Below, piece by piece: positions 33,924 through 40,762 of a DNA stretch of 40,980 nucleotides. Position numbers and translations under genes: made by a program. Position 1 is the stretch's first letter; each line of letters opens with the position of its first letter. The DNA lies in NCBI GenBank assembly GCA_028819495.1, contig JAPPLI010000161.1, positions 1 to 40,980 on the forward strand, in the 5' to 3' direction. The DNA comes from Gammaproteobacteria bacterium. GTDB lineage: Bacteria; Pseudomonadota; Gammaproteobacteria; Eutrophobiales; Eutrophobiaceae. The notes beneath the pieces were generated by a model that saw only the letters and a list, made by a program, of their open reading frames with translations, was not told where the DNA came from and made no database searches.

Positions 33924-34702
33924 ATAGTCCGGATATCAATGTGGAGTTCGACGGCCATGTTGCGATCGTCGAGATCTGCCGCCCCCCTGATAATTATTTC
34001 GACGCAGGATTAATCCAGGGACTGGCCGATATTTATGAGGAACTCGATGCAGACCGGCGTTGTCGCGCCATCGTGCAATGTTCAAGGGGAAAACATTTTT
34101 GCGCCGGGTTCCGGTTCAACAAGGCAACCGGGAAATCCGGGCAGGTGCAATCAGGTCAGACGGAGGTGGAAATAATCTATGAGCATGCCTTGCGTCTCTA
34201 TCAATCCGGCAAACCCGTAGTGGCAGCGGTCCATGGCGCAGCGATTGGAGGTGGTTTGGGCCTTGCGCTGGTAGCGGATTTTCGCATCACCTGCGCCGAA
34301 GCGAGATTCAGCGCCAATTTTTCCCGATTGGGCTTCCATCACGGTTTCGGCCTCAGTCTTACCCTGCCGCGACTGATCGGGCATACCCAGGCAAACCTGA
34401 TGTTGTTTACGGGCCGGCGTATAAACGGTGACACAGCAGTATCGATGGGTTTGGCGGACCGGTCAGTTGCAAAGGAGGAAGTTCGAAAAGCAGCAATTGA
34501 GCTTGCTGCAGAGATATCAGGGTCCGCGCCGTTGGCGGTACAGGCAATCAGAAAGACGCAACGCCTGGAACTTCTGAGCGAACTCCCGTCAGCAATCGAA
34601 CGGGAACTGTCCGAGCAGACGCGTCTCAAGACAACATCGGATTTCAAGGAAGGAATAAGCGCTTCAGCGGAGAGACGTCCGCCCGAATTCTGCGCGGAAT
34701 AA
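33920..34702 (+). CDS. Crotonase/enoyl-CoA hydratase family protein, non-canonical active site
   Basis: A 260-residue crotonase-fold protein. The two oxyanion-hole regions are present: KHFCAGFRF (58-66) and GAAIGGGLGLALVADFRI (106-123). The two glutamates used by true enoyl-CoA hydratases (rat Glu144 and Glu164) align with Phe134 in SANFSRLG and about Leu160 in QANLMLFTG, so both appear absent. It may be an isomerase, thioesterase, decarboxylase or other crotonase activity rather than a hydratase. It overlaps the synthetase by four bases and is followed by acyl-CoA dehydrogenase 3. Confidence 0.86.
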   Translation: MNSPDINVEFDGHVAIVEICRPPDNYFDAGLIQGLADIYEELDADRRCRAIVQCSRGKHFCAGFRFNKATGKSGQVQSGQTEVEIIYEHALRLYQSGKPVVAAVHGAAIGGGLGLALVADFRITCAEARFSANFSRLGFHHGFGLSLTLPRLIGHTQANLMLFTGRRINGDTAVSMGLADRSVAKEEVRKAAIELAAEISGSAPLAVQAIRKTQRLELLSELPSAIERELSEQTRLKTTSDFKEGISASAERRPPEFCAE

Positions 34703-34711
34703 ATACCGGTT

Positions 34712-35782
34712 ATGGAACAGAGCGAGACAGATTCGGTACTGGTCAATACGGTAACGCGGATATTCTCCGAGTTGAGTACTTCTGATGTAATCAATCGGGC
34801 GGAAAAAGGCGAACCACAGGAGCAACTCTGGCAAGCACTGAGCGAAACAGCCATCCCATGGGCCTGGGCGCCGGAAGAATATGGGGGCGCCGGCCTGTCC
34901 GTCAGGGAATGCGGCCCTGTTGTACGGCTGTCCGGCAAGTATGCCGTACCGGCGCCGCTGTGCGAGACGCTGATTTCCGCCTGGTTGTTGGCCCGCACAG
35001 GTTGTGAAGTTCCAACAACCTCCCTGACCGTGGCCCCCGTCAACTCTACAGGGTCCGTGACCCTGTCTGCGGACGGCAGGCTGCATGGCGTGGTTTACAA
35101 GGTGTCTTACGCAGCCGAGGCCGAGCAGATCATCGTTATCGTGCCCCGTGATACTGAATATGCCATCGTGTCCGTATCTAAACAGGAAGCGCAACTGTCA
35201 CAAGGCACCAACCTGGCCGGCGAACCGCTGAACGATATCCGTTTTAATGATCTCAATGTGAATATCATCAAGAGATGTAAACACCCCCGCCTGGTTGAAG
35301 CCGTACACAGGGTAGGCGCCCTGGTCCGGAGCCTGCAGATGGCAGGCGCATTGGATCGGATACTGGAGATGACGGTTGAGTATGCACTGGAGCGCAAACA
35401 GTTCGGCCGGCCTATTGCGGGGTTCCAGGCAGTGCAACACAATATTGCCGTGTTGGCTGAAGAAGCGGCGGCAGCGCAGTGTGCTGCCGACAATGGGTTG
35501 ATGCAATGGGCCAAATTCGGAATCGATGATAGGCGTACGGAGTTTGCCATCGCAGCAGCCAAGATACGCTGTGGTGAAGCGGCTGCTAGGGGTGCGAAGA
35601 TTGCTCACCAGGTCCATGGCGCCATGGGTTTTGCGAGAGAATATCCTTTGCATCAGTTCACCAGGCGGCTCTGGTCCTGGTGCGATGACTTTGGTTCAAC
35701 ATCGGATTGGGCAGTAAAGTTAGGATACCTGGTCTGCCGCGAGGGAAGTACGGCGCTGTGGCCGACAGTTACGGCAATGTAG
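34712..35782 (+). CDS. Acyl-CoA dehydrogenase-like protein (island copy 3), short beta-type
   Basis: A 356-residue chain with a reduced middle domain. Recognisable segments are AWAPEEYGGAGLSVRECGPV, EYALERKQFGRPIAGFQAVQ, and HQVHGAMGFAREYPLHQFTRRLW in the C-terminal helical domain. The catalytic glutamate region of the classical family is not evident. This layout matches the smaller subunit of alpha2beta2 acyl-CoA dehydrogenases, encoded next to the larger chain. A partner role with the 30639 protein is therefore likely (inference). It is the fourth gene of the five-gene operon. Confidence 0.84.
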   Translation: MEQSETDSVLVNTVTRIFSELSTSDVINRAEKGEPQEQLWQALSETAIPWAWAPEEYGGAGLSVRECGPVVRLSGKYAVPAPLCETLISAWLLARTGCEVPTTSLTVAPVNSTGSVTLSADGRLHGVVYKVSYAAEAEQIIVIVPRDTEYAIVSVSKQEAQLSQGTNLAGEPLNDIRFNDLNVNIIKRCKHPRLVEAVHRVGALVRSLQMAGALDRILEMTVEYALERKQFGRPIAGFQAVQHNIAVLAEEAAAAQCAADNGLMQWAKFGIDDRRTEFAIAAAKIRCGEAAARGAKIAHQVHGAMGFAREYPLHQFTRRLWSWCDDFGSTSDWAVKLGYLVCREGSTALWPTVTAM

Positions 35783-35820
35783 CACCTTGGATGTGGAAAA
35801 GTTGATAATGGAATAGAACA

Positions 35821-36975
35821 ATGTTTAGCAAAGAATTTATATTATTGTTTTGTTCTCTCGTCGCCGGCGTTTTTTTGGGCGAACTGGGTTCCATGACGAC
35901 GCCGTTTCAAATCGGGGCCTTGATGGATGGTCTCAATCTGGGTGAAGCCGCTGCCGGAATGTTGGGTTCTGCAGAGATCGTTACTATCGGGTGTTGCATG
36001 CTTGCCGTTGCTTTAGGTGCGATCCGGATGGCTCCGCGGCAAATGGCGCTTTGTGGTGCAGTGATTACCGGAACCGGGCAATTACTGACTGCGCTGACTG
36101 ATATCCTTGCCCTGCTCTTCATCCTCCGTGTGGCGGTTGGTCTGGGCAGCGCACTTTGCCTGTCTGCAGCCATAATTACCATATCTTCCTTTAAACACCC
36201 GGAATCTACTACCGGGTTTGTCTATGCCTACGTGATTTTGTTACTGGCCTTAATAATGTATTTGATCCCCTGGCTATTGCCGTATGGGCATCATCGCGCA
36301 TTATTTTCCTTATTTGCCGCGTTAACCATCCTGGGATCCTTGTTATTACTCAACCTGCCCGCGAGGCAAATATATCAACAGCAAGTCTTCAAGGTGAACG
36401 GAGACAATAATATTTACCGGTTAATTGCATTACTTTTTGTTGGAGAATTCCTGCTTTTAGCAGGCGTTGGCACAGTCTGGGCATTTCTCGAACGGATTGG
36501 TCTGGCCACGGGCATTACCCCGCACGATGTAGGTCTCTATATGAGCCTGGGGATGCTGGTATCCATGCTGGGGTCGTTTGTTGCAGGGATTGTCGGTGTG
36601 AATTTTGGCAGGTCCTTGCCTTTGGTGGGCGGCGCCATTCTCACTGCCGCAGGCAGCGGCCTGGTACCTGGTTCAACGGATGCAGCGTCTTACCTGATCA
36701 TGCTGTTCTTATTTCTGTTTATGTTGTCTTTTGTCCTGCCTTACGTAATAGGCACTGCTGCAATGATTGACAGAAGCGGACGCCTGGCTACGGCGGCTTT
36801 AGCGGTCCAGATATTCAGTTATGGAACCGGCGTCGTCATCGGAGGATTCGTAGTTGAGCATTTTTCTCTGGGAGCGTTGAGTTACATAGGGTTTTCAGGT
36901 CCTGTTCTCGCAGCTTGTTTTTTCTTTGTCGTTTGCAGAAAACTTTCTGGCCCGTATGCGATTCCTGCTAAATAA
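35821..36975 (+). CDS. MFS transporter (island copy 3)
   Basis: A 384-residue membrane protein with about 12 hydrophobic segments and many leucines. It opens LLFCSLVAGVFLGELGSMTT and then PFQIGALMDGLNLGEAAAGM, very like MFS 2. In the second half it has WAFLERIGLATGITPHDVGL, the shared signature of the three island transporters. The sequence is visibly more AT-rich than its neighbours. It closes the acyl-CoA operon, and a terminator-like hairpin follows at 37004-37038. The substrate is unknown. Confidence 0.84.
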   Translation: MFSKEFILLFCSLVAGVFLGELGSMTTPFQIGALMDGLNLGEAAAGMLGSAEIVTIGCCMLAVALGAIRMAPRQMALCGAVITGTGQLLTALTDILALLFILRVAVGLGSALCLSAAIITISSFKHPESTTGFVYAYVILLLALIMYLIPWLLPYGHHRALFSLFAALTILGSLLLLNLPARQIYQQQVFKVNGDNNIYRLIALLFVGEFLLLAGVGTVWAFLERIGLATGITPHDVGLYMSLGMLVSMLGSFVAGIVGVNFGRSLPLVGGAILTAAGSGLVPGSTDAASYLIMLFLFLFMLSFVLPYVIGTAAMIDRSGRLATAALAVQIFSYGTGVVIGGFVVEHFSLGALSYIGFSGPVLAACFFFVVCRKLSGPYAIPAK

Positions 36976-37003
36976 TGATGTTTCCTTTCACCGTAATATA
37001 ATC

Positions 37004-37038
37004 GATAATCTAACATCGAACGAGATTATTATTTTTTT
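37004..37038 (+). terminator. Rho-independent terminator after the MFS 3 operon
   Basis: GATAATCT (37004-37011) pairs with AGATTATT (37023-37030) across an 11-base loop, with one G-T wobble. It is followed by a T-rich run ending in seven T residues at 37032-37038. It is AT-rich and so of moderate strength. It falls 29 bases after the transporter stop codon and before the aldehyde dehydrogenase gene. Confidence 0.6.
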
Positions 37039-37116
37039 CATATTCCAATCTGTCCGGAACCCGGAATTCCCTTAGCAGACAGAAGAACGCATACTTAAAT
37101 ATTCAAGGTGTTACAT

Positions 37117-38631
37117 ATGTCACAGGCACAAGCAGCGAAATTAGAACAATATGAGATAACGGATGCTGTCTCTTCATTTTTAGCTTCCCCCCGGAAAATG
37201 CTGGTAGGTGACGGATGGGTCGACGCAAAATCAGGCAGGACCCTGGATGTGCTGGATCCGGCGACAAATCGATTAATCACCAGCGTTCCTGCGGCTGATT
37301 CTGCGGACGTTGATGATGCGGTACGTGCCGCGGAACAGGCTTTTGTTTCTCCGGACTGGGGTGGCCTGAGCCCCGCTGAAAGAGAGTCCCTGTTGCTGAA
37401 AGTCGCAGATGTAATTGAGACCAGGGCAGACGATTTTTCTCAAATTATCACCCTGGAATGTGGTAAACCCCTGGCCGAGTCCGACGAGGAAATTGCAGAT
37501 GCGTTGTCTACCTGGCGTTATTGCGCAGCCTGGGCGACCAGGATTGAAGGCAGCAGCGTTAATCCTATCAATCCGATCATTCCCGAAAAGAGCGCATTCG
37601 GTTATACACGCAAGGAGCCGATAGGTGTTGTAGGAGCGATAATTCCCTGGAACTTTCCCTTAATCAACGCGGTCGACCGGGTAGCTCCCGCCCTGACCGC
37701 AGGTTGTACTGTAGTGTTGAAGCCTGCGGAACAAACACCTCTGACAGCTTTGTTACTGGGAGAAGCAGCGCTGGAAGCAGGTTTGCCTGCCGGCGTGCTC
37801 AACGTTCTGACCGGGTTCGGCCCTGAGGCGGGCTCTCCGCTGGCGGCGCATCCAGGCATCGGCAAAGTAGCTTTCACCGGTTCAACCAGCGTCGGCAAAC
37901 TGATAGGAAAGGCTGCGATGGAAAACATCACGGATGTAAACCTGGAATTAGGGGGCAAATCACCCATGATTGTCCTTGAGGACGGGGTGGATGACGATAT
38001 GTTGCCATGGCTGGCGGCAGGGCTGTTTTATAATTCCGGACAGGTATGTACCGCCGGGTCTCGTTTATATGCTCACAAAAAGGTATTCGATAAGGTCGTG
38101 GCAGGCGTGGCGGATATTGCCGGCTCGCTGAAGCTGGGTCATGGGCTTGAAGCGGAAACCGAGATGGGACCGCTCGTCTCCCCTGAGCAGCAGCAACGTG
38201 TACTCGGCTACATCGATTCGGGTGTGGAAGCCGGGGCAGAGACCGTAACGGGCGGAAAGCAGTGGGGTACTGAAGGTTGTTTCGTGGAACCTACCATTTT
38301 CACAAACGTCCATGACAGGATGAAAGTGGTAAAGGAAGAAATTTTCGGTCCCGTAATGGTGGCAATTCCTTTCGCTGATGAAGCAGAAGTCCTGGAAAAG
38401 GCCAATAATACTTCCTATGGTCTGACCGCCAGTATCTGGTCTAATGACCTGTCCAAAGTGAACAGGCTGATACCCCGTCTGAAAGCCGGGCTCGTATGGG
38501 TAAACGCCCACAACCTTCTGGATCTCGCTTTGCCCTTCGGTGGAGTTAAACAATCAGGAATCGGTCGTGAGAATGGTCTGGACGGTGTGGAAGAGTACCT
38601 TGAAACCAAGACGGTAATCATGTACTCTTGA
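37117..38631 (+). CDS. Aldehyde dehydrogenase (ALDH family)
   Basis: A 504-residue NAD(P)-dependent dehydrogenase of the ALDH superfamily. The N-terminal segment is MLVGDGWVDAKSGRTLDVLD, the nucleotide-binding region has GAIIPWNFPLINA and VAFTGSTSVGK, the general base Glu277 is in VNLELGGKSP, and the nucleophile Cys311 is in NSGQVCTAGSR. The C-terminus is LPFGGVKQSGIGRENGLDG. I chose the ATG at 37117 with AGGTG upstream. It resembles betaine aldehyde/aminobutyraldehyde-type dehydrogenases. Beside spuC-like and puuA-like genes it may oxidise 4-aminobutanal or gamma-glutamyl aldehyde to the acid. It is preceded by a terminator and so has its own promoter, which I could not pinpoint. Confidence 0.9.
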   Translation: MSQAQAAKLEQYEITDAVSSFLASPRKMLVGDGWVDAKSGRTLDVLDPATNRLITSVPAADSADVDDAVRAAEQAFVSPDWGGLSPAERESLLLKVADVIETRADDFSQIITLECGKPLAESDEEIADALSTWRYCAAWATRIEGSSVNPINPIIPEKSAFGYTRKEPIGVVGAIIPWNFPLINAVDRVAPALTAGCTVVLKPAEQTPLTALLLGEAALEAGLPAGVLNVLTGFGPEAGSPLAAHPGIGKVAFTGSTSVGKLIGKAAMENITDVNLELGGKSPMIVLEDGVDDDMLPWLAAGLFYNSGQVCTAGSRLYAHKKVFDKVVAGVADIAGSLKLGHGLEAETEMGPLVSPEQQQRVLGYIDSGVEAGAETVTGGKQWGTEGCFVEPTIFTNVHDRMKVVKEEIFGPVMVAIPFADEAEVLEKANNTSYGLTASIWSNDLSKVNRLIPRLKAGLVWVNAHNLLDLALPFGGVKQSGIGRENGLDGVEEYLETKTVIMYS

Positions 38632-38894
38632 GCAGGTGTTTCCTTAAATCGCCTGCCGTCGATTATGAAGGAAGCCAGCCCCGCGCAAACGAACCTGGAA
38701 TACGGCATCTCGCATTTGAAGTGGATGATGCACGGATTGAGTATGAGCGCATTATAAAGGCGGGAGGGATTTCCATAAATCCACCCTACATTTTTGCTGA
38801 AGGAGGTAGTGCGGTGTATTGTCGGGATCCATTTGGTAACATTATTGAGTTGACTACTGCGGGGAGAGGCTTTCCCAGCATTGACGATTTGTAA
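38628..38894 (+). CDS. N-terminally truncated VOC (glyoxalase) domain protein
   Basis: An 88-residue frame starting with a TTG that overlaps the aldehyde dehydrogenase stop codon. It encodes only the second half of a vicinal-oxygen-chelate domain: PGIRHLAFEVDDARIEYERI with a candidate metal-binding His, then GGSAVYCRDPFGNIIELTT with the usual metal-ligand Glu. A normal VOC protein is 120-140 residues, so about the first 50-60 residues, including the first metal ligand, are missing. It ends with TAATG overlapping the start of the aminotransferase. It could be a decaying remnant or a half-domain that pairs with another chain; I favour remnant. Confidence 0.6.
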   Translation: MSRCFLKSPAVDYEGSQPRANEPGIRHLAFEVDDARIEYERIIKAGGISINPPYIFAEGGSAVYCRDPFGNIIELTTAGRGFPSIDDL

Positions 38895-40267
38895 TGAGCC
38901 CAATGAGCGATGCTGCAATCAATACGTCACACTGGCAGGCCATTGACCGCGCTCACCACCTTCACCCCTTTTCCGATACAAAAGCCCTGGCACAGGAAGG
39001 ATGCCGGGTAATTACCCGCGCCGACGATATTTACATCTGGGATTCGGACGGGAACCGCTTGCTGGACGGCATGGCCGGCCTGTGGTGCGTCAACATCGGT
39101 TACGGCAGGAAGGAATTGGCCGACGCGGCGCACCGGCAACTGCTCGAACTGCCCTACTACAACAATTTCTTCAAGACTTCCGCACCCTCTGCAATTGAAC
39201 TGGCCGGCCTGCTGGCGCAGGTCACCGCGCCGCACCTGAACCATGTTTTTTTTACGAATTCCGGTTCTGAAGCCAACGATACGATGTTCAGGCTGGTGCG
39301 CCGTTACTGGGACTTGGCCGGTAAACCTGATAAGGAGGTGTTCATCAGCCGCGAGCATGCCTACCACGGCAGCACCATCGCCGCCGCCAGCCTGGGCGGG
39401 ATGAAACCGATGCACGAACAGGGCCACCTGCCGATACCCGGCATCAGGCATATCGCGCCGCCCTACTGGTACCGGGACGGGGGCGACATGTCCCCGGAAG
39501 AATTCGGAACAGCCTGCGCGCGCCGGCTGGAGGAGGAAATCAACGCACTGGGCGCGGACCGGGTTGCTGCCTTTATCGGCGAACCGATCCAGAGCGCGGG
39601 CGGCCTGATTGTGCCGCCGGAAACCTACTGGCCGGAAATACAGCGAATCTGCAGCGAACATGACGTCCTGCTGGTCGTGGATGAAGTGATCTGCGGTTTC
39701 GGCCGTCTCGGGACATGGTTTGGTTCCGACTATTACAACCTGCAACCCGACCTGATGCCTATAGCCAAGGGGCTGTCGTCCGGTTACCTGCCCATCGGCG
39801 GCGTCATGGTGGCAGACAGGGTTGCCGACCTGTTCATCGCGGAAGGCGAGCAATTCGCCCACGGCTTCACCTACTCCGGCCACCCGGCCGCGTGTGCGGT
39901 GGCCATTGCCAACATCGGCATCATGCGCGATGAGAACATCGTCGAGAACGTGCGGGACAATACGGGGCCTTACCTGGAACAGCGCTGGAATGAACTCGCG
40001 CAGCATCCCTTGGTGGGAGAGACCAGGGGCGTCGGCTTTCTGCGCGGGCTGGAACTGGTAAAGAACAAACGAGAACGCGAGTTTTTCGATCCCGTTGGTA
40101 GCGCCGGTCAGATCTGCCGTGACATCTGTTTCGACAACGGTCTGGTCATGCGCGCCATACGCGATACAATGGCCATTTCACCGCCGCTGACCATGACGCG
40201 TGAACAGGTCGACGAACTGATTGAGCTTGTCTGTAACTGTCTGGACCTGACCGCAAAAGCATTGTAG
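38894..40267 (+). CDS. spuC: Putrescine--pyruvate-type aminotransferase (SpuC-like, class III)
   Basis: A 457-residue PLP-dependent omega-aminotransferase. It resembles Pseudomonas SpuC over its whole length as I recall that protein: HHLHPFSDTKALAQEGCRVI, YIWDSDGNRLLDGMAGLWCV, FFTNSGSEANDT, EHAYHGSTIAAASLGGMK, DEVICGFGR, and the PLP lysine Lys292 in PIAKGLSSGYLPIGG. SpuC transfers an amino group from putrescine (and other diamines) to pyruvate, giving 4-aminobutanal. The gene starts at an ATG overlapping the VOC stop. Third positions look more GC-rich than in the neighbouring island genes. A related diamine or omega-amino acid substrate remains possible. Confidence 0.88.
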   Translation: MSPMSDAAINTSHWQAIDRAHHLHPFSDTKALAQEGCRVITRADDIYIWDSDGNRLLDGMAGLWCVNIGYGRKELADAAHRQLLELPYYNNFFKTSAPSAIELAGLLAQVTAPHLNHVFFTNSGSEANDTMFRLVRRYWDLAGKPDKEVFISREHAYHGSTIAAASLGGMKPMHEQGHLPIPGIRHIAPPYWYRDGGDMSPEEFGTACARRLEEEINALGADRVAAFIGEPIQSAGGLIVPPETYWPEIQRICSEHDVLLVVDEVICGFGRLGTWFGSDYYNLQPDLMPIAKGLSSGYLPIGGVMVADRVADLFIAEGEQFAHGFTYSGHPAACAVAIANIGIMRDENIVENVRDNTGPYLEQRWNELAQHPLVGETRGVGFLRGLELVKNKREREFFDPVGSAGQICRDICFDNGLVMRAIRDTMAISPPLTMTREQVDELIELVCNCLDLTAKAL

Positions 40268-40334
40268 TGGACTGCTGCGGGGACGAAATCCCTCGCCAAC
40301 CCGCCACTGTCAAGGATCTTCCGGTCTCCGCAGC

Positions 40335-40391
40335 CATCTGTCACTCATCCTGGACAACTACATCATCCATAAAAGTCGCACCGTGCAAGAG
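40335..40391 (+). pseudogene. Remnant of an IS630-type transposase
   Basis: The frame reads HLSLILDNYIIHKSRTVQE. The LDNYIIHKSR core matches the second-aspartate region of the DDE catalytic domain of IS630-family transposases. No further transposase sequence could be followed in any frame, so this is a small decayed fragment. An imperfect inverted repeat GCTGCGGGGAC (40274-40284) and GTCTCCGCAGC (40324-40334) lies just before it. The 40268-40762 stretch between spuC and the glutamine synthetase gene otherwise holds only a doubtful small ORF on the other strand. Confidence 0.55.
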
Positions 40392-40490
40392 ATGCAGGCC
40401 GTCACCCGCTTCATGACGGTGGCGCAACCCTGGCCTGTACATCGGCCTGCGCTCGCATTACATATGGAGAAGGATTACGGTCAATTATTA

Positions 40491-40712
40491 TTAAAAAGGA
40501 GCCAACCTGCAGGTCCCCAACGGATTGTTCTCAAGACGCTGCCTGATCACATCCAGATCCTGCATGGCGGCTTCATCTGCCATATGCCTGTCAGCAGATT
40601 GGATACGAGGTGAAGTGGTGAGCAGGAGCCAGGAAAAAACAAAAATGAGGATCTGTTGTTGCCTGCAAATTATTCCAATGAAACAAGAAGTCCCGGTAAT
40701 GTCAGTGACCAT
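40491..40712 (-). CDS. Doubtful small ORF with a signal-peptide-like N-terminus
   Basis: A possible 73-residue protein starting at the ATG at 40712, preceded by CAGGAAAGAT. It contains a hydrophobic stretch QILIFVFSWLLLTTSP followed by IQSADR, resembling a secretion signal, then a short polar helix (ADEAAMQDLDVIRQRLENNP). There is no family match that I recognise. It lies downstream of the glutamine synthetase on the same strand and beside a transposase remnant, so it may equally be noise or a broken gene. Confidence 0.25.
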   Translation of the reverse strand: MVTDITGTSCFIGIICRQQQILIFVFSWLLLTTSPRIQSADRHMADEAAMQDLDVIRQRLENNPLGTCRLAPF

Positions 40713-40762
40713 ATCTTTCCTGTTCGGGTAAGGCACAACCGTAGGTTAACCCCGGACCCGTT

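Noticed and set aside
9240-38631. Saxitoxin-like biosynthetic cluster
   Set aside because: Amidinotransferase-fold, sulfotransferase and Rieske-fold genes recall it, but there is no PKS-like sxtA, no carbamoyltransferase, and a TonB receptor with acyl-CoA catabolic genes points elsewhere.
38927-40006. 359-residue frame on the minus strand opposite spuC
   Set aside because: Long only because the aminotransferase gene is GC-rich; the plus-strand protein matches a known family end to end.
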